This document shows, piece after piece, positions 35,950-44,919 of a stretch of DNA of 64,000 nucleotides; the stretch's first letter is position 1, and the number at the start of each line of letters is the position of its first letter. Source of the stretch: Tsukamurella sp. M9C (lineage in GTDB: Bacteria; Actinomycetota; Actinomycetes; Mycobacteriales; Mycobacteriaceae); NCBI RefSeq assembly GCF_020169415.1, contig NZ_JAIULG010000004.1:123807-187806 (forward strand), in the 5' to 3' direction. The notes beneath the pieces are model-generated. The model saw only the letters and a program-made list of their open reading frames with translations, ran no database searches and was not told where the DNA came from. The position numbers and the translations under genes are program-made.

Positions 35950-37218
35950 GTGAATCCCGACGGAACCGGCAATCAGCCCAGCTACGGCCCCGATGGTCAG
36001 TGGGCCGGCCCCACCGGTGGCTACCCGCAACAGGGCTACCCGCAGCAGGGGTACCAGCAGCCGGGCCCGCCGCAGTACCCCTACGGCGACCCGTGGGCAC
36101 AGCAGTACGGCCAGCCGCAGCCCGGGTACGCCCAGCCGGGATACCCGCAGGGCTATCCCCAGCAGGGATACGGGCAGCCCGGCCCCGGCTGGGGCGCGCC
36201 GGCGCCCGAGGTGAAGGTCGGGATCGTCGCGCTGCGCCCGCTCGACCTGGGTGACATCTACGGCGGCGCGATGGCCGCCATCCGTACCAACCCCGGCGTC
36301 ATGGTCGGGCTGACGGCGGTGCTCGTGCTGGTCACGCAGCTGATCACCTTCCTCGCGCAGATTCCCATGACGCGCATCGCGGTGGACCCGGACGCCGAGA
36401 CGGACGCGGCGCTCGGTGACCTCGCCGCCGCGACGGGGCTCAGCATCGGTGTCGGGCTGATCGCGGGCATCGCCTCGCTCTTCCTCACGGGCGTCCTGAC
36501 GGTCGCGGTCGCGCGTGCCGTGATGGGGGAGCGGACCAGCGCCGCCGAGGCGGTGCGGGCGATCGGTCCCCGCCTGCTGTCCCTGATCGGGCTCAGCCTG
36601 CTGCAGTTCCTCATCTTCCTCGTGCCCACCGCGCTGGTGGTGGGCCTCGTCGTTGTCCTCGCGGTGGCGGCCGGCGACGCCGGGCCGATCGTGGCGATCC
36701 TCGTCGCGTTCCTGCTGTTCCTCGTGCTGATCGTCGGGTACCTGGCGCTCCTGCCGATGGTCTCTCTCGCGTATCCCGCAGTCGTCCTCGAACAGCTCGG
36801 CCCGATCGCCGCGCTCAAGCGCGGTTACGAGCTGCAGCGGCCGGGCTTCTGGCGGGTCCTCGGCATCCTGCTGCTCACCTACCTCATCACCGGCATCATC
36901 GGCATCGTCGTCTCGATCCCGTTCGGCGTCGTCAGCGTGCTCGTCGACGACGGTGCCGGGCTCGAGACCCTCGCGGGCTCGACGGTGACGGGCCTCGCCA
37001 TCGCCGGTGTCGGCGCCGCGATCGCGCAGATCCTGACGGTGCCCTTCCTGGCCGGCGTGCAGACGCTGCTGTACGTGGATCAGCGGACGCGCAACGAGCA
37101 GTTCGACCAGGTGCTTCGCGACGAGGCGCTCCGCCGTTGGCAGTTCGGTACGCAGAACCTGTCGACGGACGCGCTGTGGCTGCAGAAGCCGCAGGCGGCA
37201 CCGTCGAGCTGGTACTGA
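35950..37218 (+). CDS. Membrane protein with glycerophosphodiester phosphodiesterase membrane domain
   Basis: 422 residues. The first about 90 are a Gly/Pro/Gln/Tyr-rich disordered tract (repeats of GYPQQ and QPGY). Then LRPLDLGDIYGGAMAAIRTNP, the signature of this actinobacterial family, and about six membrane helices to the C-terminus. No catalytic GDPD domain is attached, so it is a membrane protein of unknown role, perhaps envelope-related. The GTG at 35950 has AGGA eight bases upstream; an ATG at 35941 sits too close to that site. Confidence 0.72.
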   Translation: MNPDGTGNQPSYGPDGQWAGPTGGYPQQGYPQQGYQQPGPPQYPYGDPWAQQYGQPQPGYAQPGYPQGYPQQGYGQPGPGWGAPAPEVKVGIVALRPLDLGDIYGGAMAAIRTNPGVMVGLTAVLVLVTQLITFLAQIPMTRIAVDPDAETDAALGDLAAATGLSIGVGLIAGIASLFLTGVLTVAVARAVMGERTSAAEAVRAIGPRLLSLIGLSLLQFLIFLVPTALVVGLVVVLAVAAGDAGPIVAILVAFLLFLVLIVGYLALLPMVSLAYPAVVLEQLGPIAALKRGYELQRPGFWRVLGILLLTYLITGIIGIVVSIPFGVVSVLVDDGAGLETLAGSTVTGLAIAGVGAAIAQILTVPFLAGVQTLLYVDQRTRNEQFDQVLRDEALRRWQFGTQNLSTDALWLQKPQAAPSSWY

Positions 37219-37230
37219 CGCGCGGGTCGC

Positions 37231-38424
37231 TCAGGCCCGTTCGCGGGCCACGATCCAGCGGCTGACGGGGGTCCGCAGCACCAGGTCGACGAAGAGCAGC
37301 GACATCGCCAGCACGACGACCGACAGCGCCGCGGCGCGCAAGAACGCCGACGCGGGGAACCAGCTGCCCAGCAGCTCGAAGAAGCCGGCCTTGCTGAGGA
37401 TGTCGAGCATCAGTGGGTGCACCGCGAAGACGCCGAAGGCGCGGATCGTCGCGTAGGAGACCACACGCTCGCCCACGGCCCGGCCGGAGGCGCGCAGGTC
37501 GTCCCACATCATCGCGCCGAGCCAGATCAGGATCGTCGCGGCGACGTACCAGGGCAGGTACAGCGGATTCCACGCCGCGGTGGCGGCGTCCGGGACGTTC
37601 CCGGGCTCGGTGTCACGCAGGTAGATCACGAGGCTGAAGGCGCCCGCCGCGAGGCAGACGGCGACCAGCCGCAGCGCATGCGCGCGGAGCCAGGGGCCGA
37701 CCTTCTCGTAGTGCTGCGCGGCGAGCATGCCCATCGCCACGAAGAGCACGTACATGGGGAGCAGCTTCCACATGTGGTTGAACAGCGTCTCCCACGGCTG
37801 ACCCGCCGGCCGCGGTGCGTACTGGTACAAGGCGAAGAACCCGAGCTGGATCGCGCCCGCGGTCAGCAGCACCGTCCACGGGTGGCCCTCGAGCTTGCGG
37901 GAGAGCTTCTGCAGCGCGGGGAAGAACAGGTAGATCTGCATCGAGATCAGCAGGAAGTACAGCTGGTACTTCGCGTCACCGGTCAGGGTGGTGCGCGCGA
38001 GATCGCCGAGCCACCGCCCGGGTGAGGGGAACGGATCGCCGGCGATGAGCAGGTGGTCGGTGATCGAGTAGACGAGGGTCCACACCAGGTACGGGCCCAC
38101 GATGAGCCCGAAGCGTTTGCGCCAGAACTCCCGGGCCGTCATGGTGCGGCCGCGCATGCTCAGGACCAGCACGAACAGCGTCACCGCGACGAAGCCGTAG
38201 CGGGTGAGGTGCAGCGCCGCCGAGACCAGCCCGGTCTGGCGGATCACGTCCGGGGAGTAGTTGATCGTGGTCACGCAGTGTGCGATCACCACGCCGAGGA
38301 ACAGCAGGACCCGGGTGAGGTCCGCGGTCTGCTCGCGTTTCGGCTTCGCCGGGGCCTTCTCGGGCGCGGCGACCTGCGGCGGCTTCGTCGTTTCGATGGT
38401 GGGCACCACCCTGGTGTCGTGCAA
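37231..38424 (-). CDS. Acyltransferase-3 (OafA/YrhL) family membrane protein
   Basis: 397 residues with about ten membrane helices. Conserved features are DLTRVLLFLGVVIAHC near the N-terminus (the family's usual R..A...V..FH, with His in helix 1), FVAVTLFVLVLSM and the WRKRFGLIVGPYLVW loop; YQLYFLLISMQIYLFFP follows. Such proteins transfer acyl groups to cell-surface sugars or lipids. The first 30 residues are Pro/Lys-rich and cytoplasmic. The start is TTG at 38424 by longest frame; GTG codons at 38406-38409 are alternatives. A TAGGAT -10 lies at 38475-38470. Confidence 0.82.
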   Translation of the reverse strand: MHDTRVVPTIETTKPPQVAAPEKAPAKPKREQTADLTRVLLFLGVVIAHCVTTINYSPDVIRQTGLVSAALHLTRYGFVAVTLFVLVLSMRGRTMTAREFWRKRFGLIVGPYLVWTLVYSITDHLLIAGDPFPSPGRWLGDLARTTLTGDAKYQLYFLLISMQIYLFFPALQKLSRKLEGHPWTVLLTAGAIQLGFFALYQYAPRPAGQPWETLFNHMWKLLPMYVLFVAMGMLAAQHYEKVGPWLRAHALRLVAVCLAAGAFSLVIYLRDTEPGNVPDAATAAWNPLYLPWYVAATILIWLGAMMWDDLRASGRAVGERVVSYATIRAFGVFAVHPLMLDILSKAGFFELLGSWFPASAFLRAAALSVVVLAMSLLFVDLVLRTPVSRWIVARERA

Positions 38425-38525
38425 GGGCTGAGCGTCTTCACCCCGGGCTGCGGTCGTGTTTGTTTCGGTATCCTACGTGATACTGCTGCAAGAATCGGAC
38501 AAGGGGCGCGTGCGCCCGTGTCCGA

Positions 38526-39659
38526 TCATGGCGTCGTGGTGATCAGGGGGATGGCCTGTTCGTCGACGGTCCACGCACCGTGATGTCCGAGCATCCGCGA
38601 CTCCATCGGCTCCTGGCTGGGTGTGACCAGCACCGACCCGCCCTGCGCCACGGCGAGGACGTGGCCGATGCGGTGGGCGACCACGGGGTTCGGGGGCGTG
38701 GGGCCGAACCAGTGCTCGTCGAGCGCCTGTTCGCGGGTCACCACGTGGGCGTGGGTGCCGAGGGTCTCCGACCAGCGCGCGCGCACGTCGTCGACGTGGT
38801 GGCCCCGCGAGAGGTAGACGTGCCGCACCCGCGCCTCGCCGGCGATGATCCGGACGCCGCGGTGCAGGGCGGGCAGTGCGTCGAGGTTCACCAGCGACTC
38901 GGCCTGGATCATCCCGTGATCGCCGGTCACCAGAAGAGTGCACGTGCCGGGCAGGTCCGCGAGGAGGTCCGCGAACATCGCGTCGACGGCGCGCAGCACG
39001 CCCAGCCACTCGGGCGAGCCGGGGCCGTGCACGTGCCCCGCCGCGTCCAACAGGCCGGTGTACGCGTAGGCGAAGCGCCGGGCGGCGGTGTCGTGCCGGG
39101 CGACGGCGAGCACGCCCTCGCGCACCTCGTCGAGGTTTGCGGCGGGGTGCTGAACGCCCGTGGCGCGGAACGAGGCCCTGGTCAGGCCCGACGTCTCCTG
39201 ATACGCGGGGACTACGTAGTGGATCTCCGCGCCCGCGTCGGCGAGGTCCTCCAAGCGGCTGCGGCGGCGCTGCAGCTCGCGGGGCGGGTGCGATGCGCGG
39301 GCGTCGGGCCCGCTCGCGCCGTCGATGGTCCAGCGCAGCGAGTTGAACAGGCGCCGGCCGTGTTCGTCGGGGACGCCGAAGCTGTATCCGACGATGCCGT
39401 GCGCCGCGCACGGCGCGCCCAGGGCGAGGCTCGACAGGCTGCTCGCGGTGGTCGCGGGGAAGCCCGCGTTGAGGGTGGTGTGCACGTGCGCGGCGAGCGT
39501 CGGGGCATCGTCGGCGTGGCGGCGCAGGAGCTCCGCGCCGAGGCCGTCGATGAGCAGCAGGACGACGTCGCGTTCGATCGTCACGCCCAGCGGGTTCTCC
39601 CCGGCGATGCCGAAAGCGGTACAGACCGAGGGCAATACGTCGGAGAGCATGCCGGTCAT
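38526..39659 (-). CDS. Alkaline-phosphatase-fold nucleotide pyrophosphatase/phosphodiesterase
   Basis: 377-residue enzyme of the type-I phosphodiesterase/NPP group. Two-metal site residues are visible: Asp in LLLIDGLGAEL, the Thr nucleophile in NAGFPATTASSL, Asp and His in LLDAAGHVHGPGS, Asp-His in LVTGDHGMIQ, and His near the C-terminus (LGHHGAW). It hydrolyses phosphodiester or pyrophosphate bonds in nucleotides or lipids. No signal peptide is seen. A TACGAT -10 placed six bases before the ATG suggests a leaderless mRNA. Substrate unknown. Confidence 0.9.
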   Translation of the reverse strand: MTGMLSDVLPSVCTAFGIAGENPLGVTIERDVVLLLIDGLGAELLRRHADDAPTLAAHVHTTLNAGFPATTASSLSSLALGAPCAAHGIVGYSFGVPDEHGRRLFNSLRWTIDGASGPDARASHPPRELQRRRSRLEDLADAGAEIHYVVPAYQETSGLTRASFRATGVQHPAANLDEVREGVLAVARHDTAARRFAYAYTGLLDAAGHVHGPGSPEWLGVLRAVDAMFADLLADLPGTCTLLVTGDHGMIQAESLVNLDALPALHRGVRIIAGEARVRHVYLSRGHHVDDVRARWSETLGTHAHVVTREQALDEHWFGPTPPNPVVAHRIGHVLAVAQGGSVLVTPSQEPMESRMLGHHGAWTVDEQAIPLITTTP

Positions 39660-39733
39660 CCGTCGATCGTAACGCTCGCAAAGGCGCGCCGAGGCGGGAA
39701 CCGCGGCGTGTGACGCGCTCTCCGGCGCGCCCG

Positions 39734-40372
39734 CTACGTGATCGCCGAGGGGATGAGGGTGGCGACGCCGCCCTCGACGAGCAGAGCCTGGTCGTCGTTG
39801 ACGCGGGTCAGCGGGAAGCGGCCGCCGTAGGTGCGGACCACGTCGTCGATCATGGCCGAGGGATAAGGCGGGAGCGCGCCGTCGGCGTGCGGGATGACGA
39901 CGGTGTCGACCAGGCCCAGCCCGGTGAAGTCGGTGACGCCGGGCGCGTCCGTGGGGTCGTCGAGGGGAGCGACCGGCTCGACGTTCGGCCCCGCGACGAC
40001 TGAGCCCGCGCTGAGCCCGACGTAGGGCAGGCCCGCGCGTACCCGGGCCTTGAGCACCTCTCCGGTGCCGTTGGCCTGCAGCGCGCCCAGCAGCACGAAC
40101 GTGTGGCCGCCGGAGAGGTACACGGCGTCGACGGTGTTCAGGTCCGAGTCGAAATCGGCCGGGTCCGTGTACTTCGCGAGGGTCATCCGGGTCAGCCGGA
40201 AGCCGAGGTCCGTGAGCTGCGTCCACTCGAACGAGCCGAAGGGCTGGTCGGCGTACGGCGCGCCGGCGTCGTCGATGAAGCCGATCCGCAGGGCGCTCGG
40301 TTCCCGCCCGGTGTGCCGGCGGAGGAAGTCGGGCAGGGCGCCCGCGTTGAGCGACAGCAGCAGGAGATTCAC
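39734..40372 (-). CDS. Peptidase E-like (S51) Ser hydrolase
   Basis: 212 residues with the class-I glutamine-amidotransferase-like fold of peptidase E, which cleaves Asp-X dipeptides. The nucleophile elbow GLSAGSVVAGP, the AVYLSGGHTFVLLGAL strand and the VVIPHADG segment with the catalytic His are present. The GTG start (VNLLLLSLNAG) follows GCGACGC without a strong ribosome site. It may act in peptide turnover. Convergent neighbour genes are separate units. Confidence 0.85.
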   Translation of the reverse strand: MNLLLLSLNAGALPDFLRRHTGREPSALRIGFIDDAGAPYADQPFGSFEWTQLTDLGFRLTRMTLAKYTDPADFDSDLNTVDAVYLSGGHTFVLLGALQANGTGEVLKARVRAGLPYVGLSAGSVVAGPNVEPVAPLDDPTDAPGVTDFTGLGLVDTVVIPHADGALPPYPSAMIDDVVRTYGGRFPLTRVNDDQALLVEGGVATLIPSAIT

Positions 40373-40524
40373 GATCGCGACGCTACGCCGGGAGTCTCTG
40401 GAGCGGCGCGGACCGGCCGGGAGTGTGAGCCGGTCGGACGGGCGCCGCGGGCGCCGTCCGTGCAACGAGTGGGATGGAAGTCTACGCTTGTGGCAGAAGT
40501 GACGAGAATGATGCGGAGGTCCGG

Positions 40525-41091
40525 ATGCGCGCACGACTCGCGCCCGCGGTGGTGGCGGGCTGCTTTGCGCTCCTCGCGGGATGCTCGGCGACGGTGTCCG
40601 GGAACGGCGCCGGTGTCACGGTGATCCGCGGCGGGGTCGGCCCGGGGATCGCCACCCCCGCGCCGGCCACGCCCGCACCGGTCACGACGACCACCGCACC
40701 GTCGACGACGAGCAGCGCGCCCTCGTCGAGCGGGCCGACCGCGGCGGTCGCCCTGCCCGACAACGGGAACGGCTTCACCTTCATTCAGACCCGCAGCGGC
40801 CGCACGCGCTGCCAGATCAGCGCGAGCAGCGCCGGCTGTCAGCTCGTCTTCGATCAGCCGCGGCCACGGACCGACTCCGGCGACGAGGCGAACGGCGTCA
40901 ACGTCACCAGCGACGGCGAGCTGTCGTACGTGCTCGGCAACCTGGGGGCGATCGATCCGGTGACGCTCGATTACAAGACCTACACCGCCCGTGGGTGGTT
41001 CATCGTCGCCAACGAGTACGGCACTGCCTTCACCAACCGGACCACCGGGCACGGCATGGTCGTGAGCGCGCAGGGCGCGGAGTCCTTCTAG
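40525..41091 (+). CDS. Predicted lipoprotein with Thr/Ser/Pro-rich stalk
   Basis: 188 residues. Signal MRARLAPAVVAGCFALLAGC ends in the lipobox LLAGC; lipid attachment is predicted at the last Cys. A Thr/Pro/Ser-rich stalk (about 45-70), a likely O-mannosylation region, precedes a compact external domain with two Cys (RCQIS, GCQLVF) and YTARGWFIVANEYGTAFTN. The fold resembles small actinobacterial lipoproteins of unknown function. ATG behind GCGGAGG. Its stop overlaps that of the convergent XRE-cupin gene by four bases. Confidence 0.8.
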   Translation: MRARLAPAVVAGCFALLAGCSATVSGNGAGVTVIRGGVGPGIATPAPATPAPVTTTTAPSTTSSAPSSSGPTAAVALPDNGNGFTFIQTRSGRTRCQISASSAGCQLVFDQPRPRTDSGDEANGVNVTSDGELSYVLGNLGAIDPVTLDYKTYTARGWFIVANEYGTAFTNRTTGHGMVVSAQGAESF

Positions 41092-41600
41092 CGGGGCGTC
41101 GTGATCACCACGACGGCCTCGGCGCCGTCGACGGTGGCGAACCGGTGCGGCCCGTCGCTCGTCCACGAGTGCGAATCACCCTCGTGCACCGTTGTTTCGG
41201 CGCCCACCGGGCCGACGGTGAGGGCGCCGTCGACCACCGTGAGGTGCTCCCGGACGGCCGGACCGTGCCCGGGGGAGACGTGATCGGACCCGGCGGGGAA
41301 CTCGAGCCGGAACACCTCGACGGTGACGTGCGGCAGGTGGCGCACCGAGAGTAGTGCCGTGCGCATGCCGCCGTCGGCGACGCTGTGCGCGCCGGGGGAC
41401 TCCCCGACGAGGGCCGTGAGCGGCACGTCGAGCGGGCCGCACAGCGCGTAGAGGGTCTCGACCGTCGGATTGCGGCCGCCGGCCTCGATCTCCGAGAGCG
41501 AGCCCTTGCCCACGCCGGCCTGGCGCGCGAGCTCGGACAGGCTGAGGCCGCGCTCGGTGCGCAGCTCGCGGAGGCGTCGGCCGACGTCGGGGGAGGGCAT
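41088..41600 (-). CDS. XRE-family regulator with cupin domain
   Basis: 170 residues: an HTH_3 domain (about 5-60, RRLRELRTERGLSLSELARQ, then VGKGSLSEIEAG) and a C-terminal cupin (about 85-165, GSDHVSPGHGPAVREHLTVVDGAL...SWTSDGPHRF). Divergent from the BenE-type carrier with only 22 bases between start codons; predicted repressor of that carrier and of itself. A TAGCAT -10 six bases before the ATG predicts a leaderless mRNA. Confidence 0.9.
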   Translation of the reverse strand: MPSPDVGRRLRELRTERGLSLSELARQAGVGKGSLSEIEAGGRNPTVETLYALCGPLDVPLTALVGESPGAHSVADGGMRTALLSVRHLPHVTVEVFRLEFPAGSDHVSPGHGPAVREHLTVVDGALTVGPVGAETTVHEGDSHSWTSDGPHRFATVDGAEAVVVITTPR

Positions 41601-41606
41601 GACCCC

Positions 41607-41640
41607 ATGCTACGTTCTGTTCATGGAACGTTCTGAGAAC
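41607..41640. promoter_or_regulatory. Back-to-back leaderless promoters with operator palindromes
   Basis: TAGCAT (minus, 41612-41607) and TACGTT (plus, 41611-41616) share the two bases at 41611-41612 and lie six bases from the start codons at 41600 and 41623. Palindromes GAACGTTC (41626-41633) and GTTCT-G-AGAAC (41630-41640) overlap the start of the carrier gene, and a further CGTTC lies at 41613-41617. Confidence 0.5.
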
Positions 41641-42807
41641 GGAACGATGGTGCCGGTGGGCGCGGGCATCGTGACCGCCCTGGTCGGGTACACCTCCGCC
41701 TTCGCGGTGGTGCTCGCGGGCCTGCGCGCGATGGGCGCGAGCCCGGGCCAGGCGGCGTCGGGCCTGCTGGCCGTCACGGTGACCATGGGCGCCGCGTCCG
41801 CCCTGCTCTCCTGGCGGTACCGGATGCCGATCATCAGCGCCTGGTCCACGCCCGGCGCGGCCCTCCTCGCGACCACCGGCGCCGTCGCGGGCGGCTGGCC
41901 GGCGGCGGTGGGGGCCTTCGTCATCTGCGGCGTGCTGTTCGTACTCACCGGGCTCTGGCCGGCCCTCGCGCGCTGGGTGCAGAAGATTCCGACGCCCATC
42001 GCCCAGGCCATGCTGGCGGGCGTGCTGTTGCCGCTGTGCATCGCGCCGGTCACGTCGCTCGCGAAGCATCCGTGGGCGGTGGCGCCCGTGCTGGTGGTGT
42101 GGCTGGTACTGCTCAAGCTCCGCCCGCGGTGGGCCGTGCCGCTGGCCTTCGTGGCCGCGCTCGTCGTGATCGCCGTGGCCCTCGTGCGCGACGATGCCGT
42201 CCCCGCCGTCGCGGAGCTGGTCCCGCACGTCGAGTGGACGACCCCCTCGATCACGCTGCAGGCGCTCACCGGGGTGGTGTTGCCGCTGTACATCGTGACC
42301 ATGGCTTCGCAGAACATCCCGGGCGCAGCGGTGCTCGCGAGCTACGGGTACTCGGTACCGTGGCGGCCGTCGCTCGCCGTGACCGGCGTCGGCAGCGTCG
42401 TCGGGGCGCCCTTCGGCGGGCATGCGATCAACCTCGCCGCGATCAGCGCGGCGCTCGCGGCGGGACCCGACGCGGGGTCGGACACGTCTCGACGGTGGAT
42501 CGCCGGCGTCTCCTCGGGCGCGGCGAATCTCGTTCTCGGCGTGCTGAGCACGGGCCTGACCGCCGTGGTGTTGGCCGCGCCCGAAGGCGTGATCCAGGCG
42601 GTCGCCGGCGTCGCGCTCGTGGGCGCCTTCGCCGCCGCGTGCGCCGGTGCCATGGCCGACGAATCGGCTCGCGTGCCCGCCGCTGTGACGTTCATCGTCG
42701 CCGCCTCGGGCACGACGGTGGCCGGCGTCGGCTCCGCCTTCTGGGCGCTGCTCGTCGGGATCGTCGTGTACCTGGTGCTGGGAGTCCGGCGGTCGCTAGA
42801 CGCGTGA
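41623..42807 (+). CDS. BenE-family benzoate/H+ symporter-like transporter
   Basis: 394 residues with about 12 membrane helices. The family motif [33 protein letters not shown] and the pore-lining [23 protein letters not shown]...[17 protein letters not shown] are typical of BenE transporters. Benzoate or another aromatic acid is the family substrate, but no aromatic-degradation genes are adjacent, so the real cargo is uncertain. Start is the ATG at 41623 (leaderless); an ATG at 41647 behind GGAACG is an alternative. The 3' end overlaps the convergent kinase gene by 12 bases. Confidence 0.9.
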   Translation: MERSENGTMVPVGAGIVTALVGYTSAFAVVLAGLRAMGASPGQAASGLLAVTVTMGAASALLSWRYRMPIISAWSTPGAALLATTGAVAGGWPAAVGAFVICGVLFVLTGLWPALARWVQKIPTPIAQAMLAGVLLPLCIAPVTSLAKHPWAVAPVLVVWLVLLKLRPRWAVPLAFVAALVVIAVALVRDDAVPAVAELVPHVEWTTPSITLQALTGVVLPLYIVTMASQNIPGAAVLASYGYSVPWRPSLAVTGVGSVVGAPFGGHAINLAAISAALAAGPDAGSDTSRRWIAGVSSGAANLVLGVLSTGLTAVVLAAPEGVIQAVAGVALVGAFAAACAGAMADESARVPAAVTFIVAASGTTVAGVGSAFWALLVGIVVYLVLGVRRSLDA

Positions 42808-44184
42808 CTCCGCTTGTGGCTTCGACGACGAGGTCGTCGTCGGGGTCGAGGACGTGGTCGTCGGCGTCGTTGTCGTCGTGCTTGTCGTGGTCGGCGTCGT
42901 GGTGGTGGTCGACGTCGGCGTCGTGGAGGTGCTGGTCGGCGTCGTCGAGGTACTGGTGGGCCGTGGGACGGTGGACGTCGTGGTCCGCGGGATGTCCGTC
43001 GGTCGCGTCAACGGCGCGGGGTCGGCCCGGTCGGACGGGCGCTCGGCCATCGCCCGCGCCGTGGTCATCGCGCCGGGGTTGTCGGCCGTCGGTCCCGCCG
43101 TGGGCCCGGCACCGTCGTCGCCCATGCCGTTGACGGCGAGCGCGCCCCCGAGGGCGATCGCGGCGACCGCCAGCGCCCCCGCGACGGCGACCGACCGCTT
43201 CCGGCGGTGGCCGGCGGTGGCGCCGTGGGCATGGGGCTGTGTGGGCGCGGTGGATCCGATGGGTGGCGGCGTCGCCGGTCGCGTGACCGTGCGCGGCCCG
43301 ACGGTGCGGCGGACCGTCGGGGCGTACGCGGCGGTGCGACCGGACCGGAGGGTAGGGGACAGCCGGGCCCTCGTGATCGCCTCCGCCAGTTCGCCTCCGC
43401 TGGCGAAGCGGCGCCGGGGCTCCTTCGTGAGGGCGCGCATGATGACGTCGTCGACACCTGCTGGCACCCACGCCGGCAGCGCCGGCGGCTCCTCCCGGAT
43501 GTGCTGGACGCACAGGGCGACCGCGGTCGGCGCGGTGAACGGCGGGTGCCCCGTGAGGCATTCGTAGCCGACGACGCCGAGGGAGTAGACGTCGGAGGCG
43601 GCGGTGGCGTCCTCGCCGGAGGCCTGCTCGGGGGAGATGTACTGGGCGGTGCCCATGACCATGCCGGTCTTGGTGACGGGTGCGGCGTCGACGGCCTTGG
43701 CGATGCCGAAGTCGGTGATCTTCACCTGCCCGGTGGGGGTGATGAGGATGTTGCCGGGTTTGACGTCGCGGTGCACCAGGCCGGCGGTGTGGGCGACCTG
43801 GAGGGCGCGGCCGGTCTGCTCGAGCAGGTCGAGGGCCTGGGCCTGGCTCAGGTGCCCGAGGCGGCTGAGGACGGCGTTGAGGGGTTCGCCGTTGACGAGT
43901 TCCATGACGAGGTAGGCCAGGGGTGCGCCGCCGGCCTGGTCGGCGGTTTCGCCGTAGTCGTAGACGCCGGCGATGCCGGGGTGGTTGAGGGCGGCGGTGG
44001 TGCGGGCCTCGTTGCGGAAGCGGGCGAGGAACTCCTGGTCCTCGGAGAATTCGGCCTTGAGGACCTTGACGGCCACGCGGCGGTCGAGCCGCGTGTCCAT
44101 CGCCTCCCAGACCTGACCCATGCCACCGGTGGCGATGAGCCGGAGGAGTTCGTAGCGGCCGGCGAGTGCGGTTCCGCAGCGCAT
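42796..44184 (-). CDS. PknA-like receptor Ser/Thr protein kinase
   Basis: 462 residues. The kinase domain (about 10-270) has the Gly-rich loop [20 protein letters not shown] (ATP Lys), [17 protein letters not shown] and [14 protein letters not shown]; these read almost exactly as in M. tuberculosis PknA. One membrane helix (about 330-350, [20 protein letters not shown]) precedes an external tail of nearly pure Thr/Ser/Pro repeats. ATG behind CAGGAGGG. PknA proper sits in a division operon with rodA, pbpA and pknB; none is present here, so this looks like a paralogue. The frame extends upstream to 44307 without support. Confidence 0.92.
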   Translation of the reverse strand: MRCGTALAGRYELLRLIATGGMGQVWEAMDTRLDRRVAVKVLKAEFSEDQEFLARFRNEARTTAALNHPGIAGVYDYGETADQAGGAPLAYLVMELVNGEPLNAVLSRLGHLSQAQALDLLEQTGRALQVAHTAGLVHRDVKPGNILITPTGQVKITDFGIAKAVDAAPVTKTGMVMGTAQYISPEQASGEDATAASDVYSLGVVGYECLTGHPPFTAPTAVALCVQHIREEPPALPAWVPAGVDDVIMRALTKEPRRRFASGGELAEAITRARLSPTLRSGRTAAYAPTVRRTVGPRTVTRPATPPPIGSTAPTQPHAHGATAGHRRKRSVAVAGALAVAAIALGGALAVNGMGDDGAGPTAGPTADNPGAMTTARAMAERPSDRADPAPLTRPTDIPRTTTSTVPRPTSTSTTPTSTSTTPTSTTTTTPTTTSTTTTTPTTTSSTPTTTSSSKPQAESRV

Positions 44185-44367
44185 GCTGGTCCCTCCTGTG
44201 TCGGGATCGTCGTTGTTACTCCGGCGCGGGGTACCGGTGGAAGCGGGCGCGCATCGTCGGCACGGCACCGCGCACGACGGAACGGGGTACGGCTGGTCGT
44301 CGGGCATATCGCCGGGGGCGGTCGAATCGTTACAGACTGCCGGGGGCCGGGCAGAGGCAGGACGGTC

Positions 44368-44387
44368 TCCGTCGGGATGACAGGCTT
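44368..44387. repeat. attachment-site-like copy of the tRNA-Pro 3' end
   Basis: Matches 44920-44939 (the 3' end of tRNA-Pro) at 18 of 20 positions, including 14 identical bases in a row (44371-44384). Same orientation, 552 bases apart. Looks like the distal att site of an integrated element. Confidence 0.6.
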
Positions 44388-44457
44388 AGGGTGCACGTAC
44401 GAATCGGCTACCTCGTCGTGGGCCCAGGGCTCACACCCGGCGTTGCCTGGAACGAAA

Positions 44458-44868
44458 ATGACGACAAGTACAGGAGATGCAGTGCCAGGTGGAAGTCGTG
44501 AGAAGTGGAATCCCTACGAAGACAAGGCCTTGGCTCGGATTGCTGTTGACATGCTGGTCAACGCATTGGAGCGGTCTCAGTCAACGCAATCATTCTTGTC
44601 GGACTCGCTGGTGGCTGAGTTGCGCGGAAGGTGTGAGGCTGACGCGCAGGCGTATCTCAAGGCCATGATCTTCCGTGACGGGATGGCGCCCAACCTGTCG
44701 AGCAGAAAATTTGCGGTCGACCTCAATCGCGGGGGTGACAGCTACATCAAGAGTGTGGCCTACTACGACAAAGATATTCGTCCGGGTGTGAATCATGAGA
44801 ATGTCCGGGTGGACCTGCTTTTCGAGGATGGGGCATGGCATGTTGATCGTTGGACACGAGAGCGCTGA
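44458..44868 (+). CDS. Hypothetical protein on the tRNA-Pro mini-island
   Basis: 136 residues, no recognised family. The N-terminal half is helical and charged (NPYEDKALARIAVDMLVNALERSQS), followed by AELRGRCEADAQAYLK and a beta-rich C-terminus ending DLLFEDGAWHVDRW, which vaguely resembles the last strands of NTF2-like folds. Soluble, no signal peptide. The ATG at 44458 follows GGAACG, a weak ribosome site; a TAGGGT -10 lies at 44387-44392 within the repeat. Base and codon use are unlike the neighbours (many TCA, AAA, GAT and TAT-type codons), consistent with recent transfer. Confidence 0.65.
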   Translation: MTTSTGDAVPGGSREKWNPYEDKALARIAVDMLVNALERSQSTQSFLSDSLVAELRGRCEADAQAYLKAMIFRDGMAPNLSSRKFAVDLNRGGDSYIKSVAYYDKDIRPGVNHENVRVDLLFEDGAWHVDRWTRER

Positions 44869-44919
44869 TTGACCGCGACCTTCAGTCGGACTCACGCTTC
44901 CTCGCGACTGGTCCTGTGT

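Noticed and set aside
42850..42970. Short repeated GTC/GTG-rich stretch, considered as a tandem-repeat or CRISPR-like element
   Set aside because: It simply encodes the Thr/Ser/Pro-rich tail of the PknA-like kinase on the minus strand; there are no spacers or regular repeat units.
44377..44457. Upstream in-frame start (ATG 44377) for the mini-island gene
   Set aside because: It lies within the att-like repeat and upstream of the likely -10 at 44387-44392, so it would not be on the transcript; the ATG at 44458 is more plausible.
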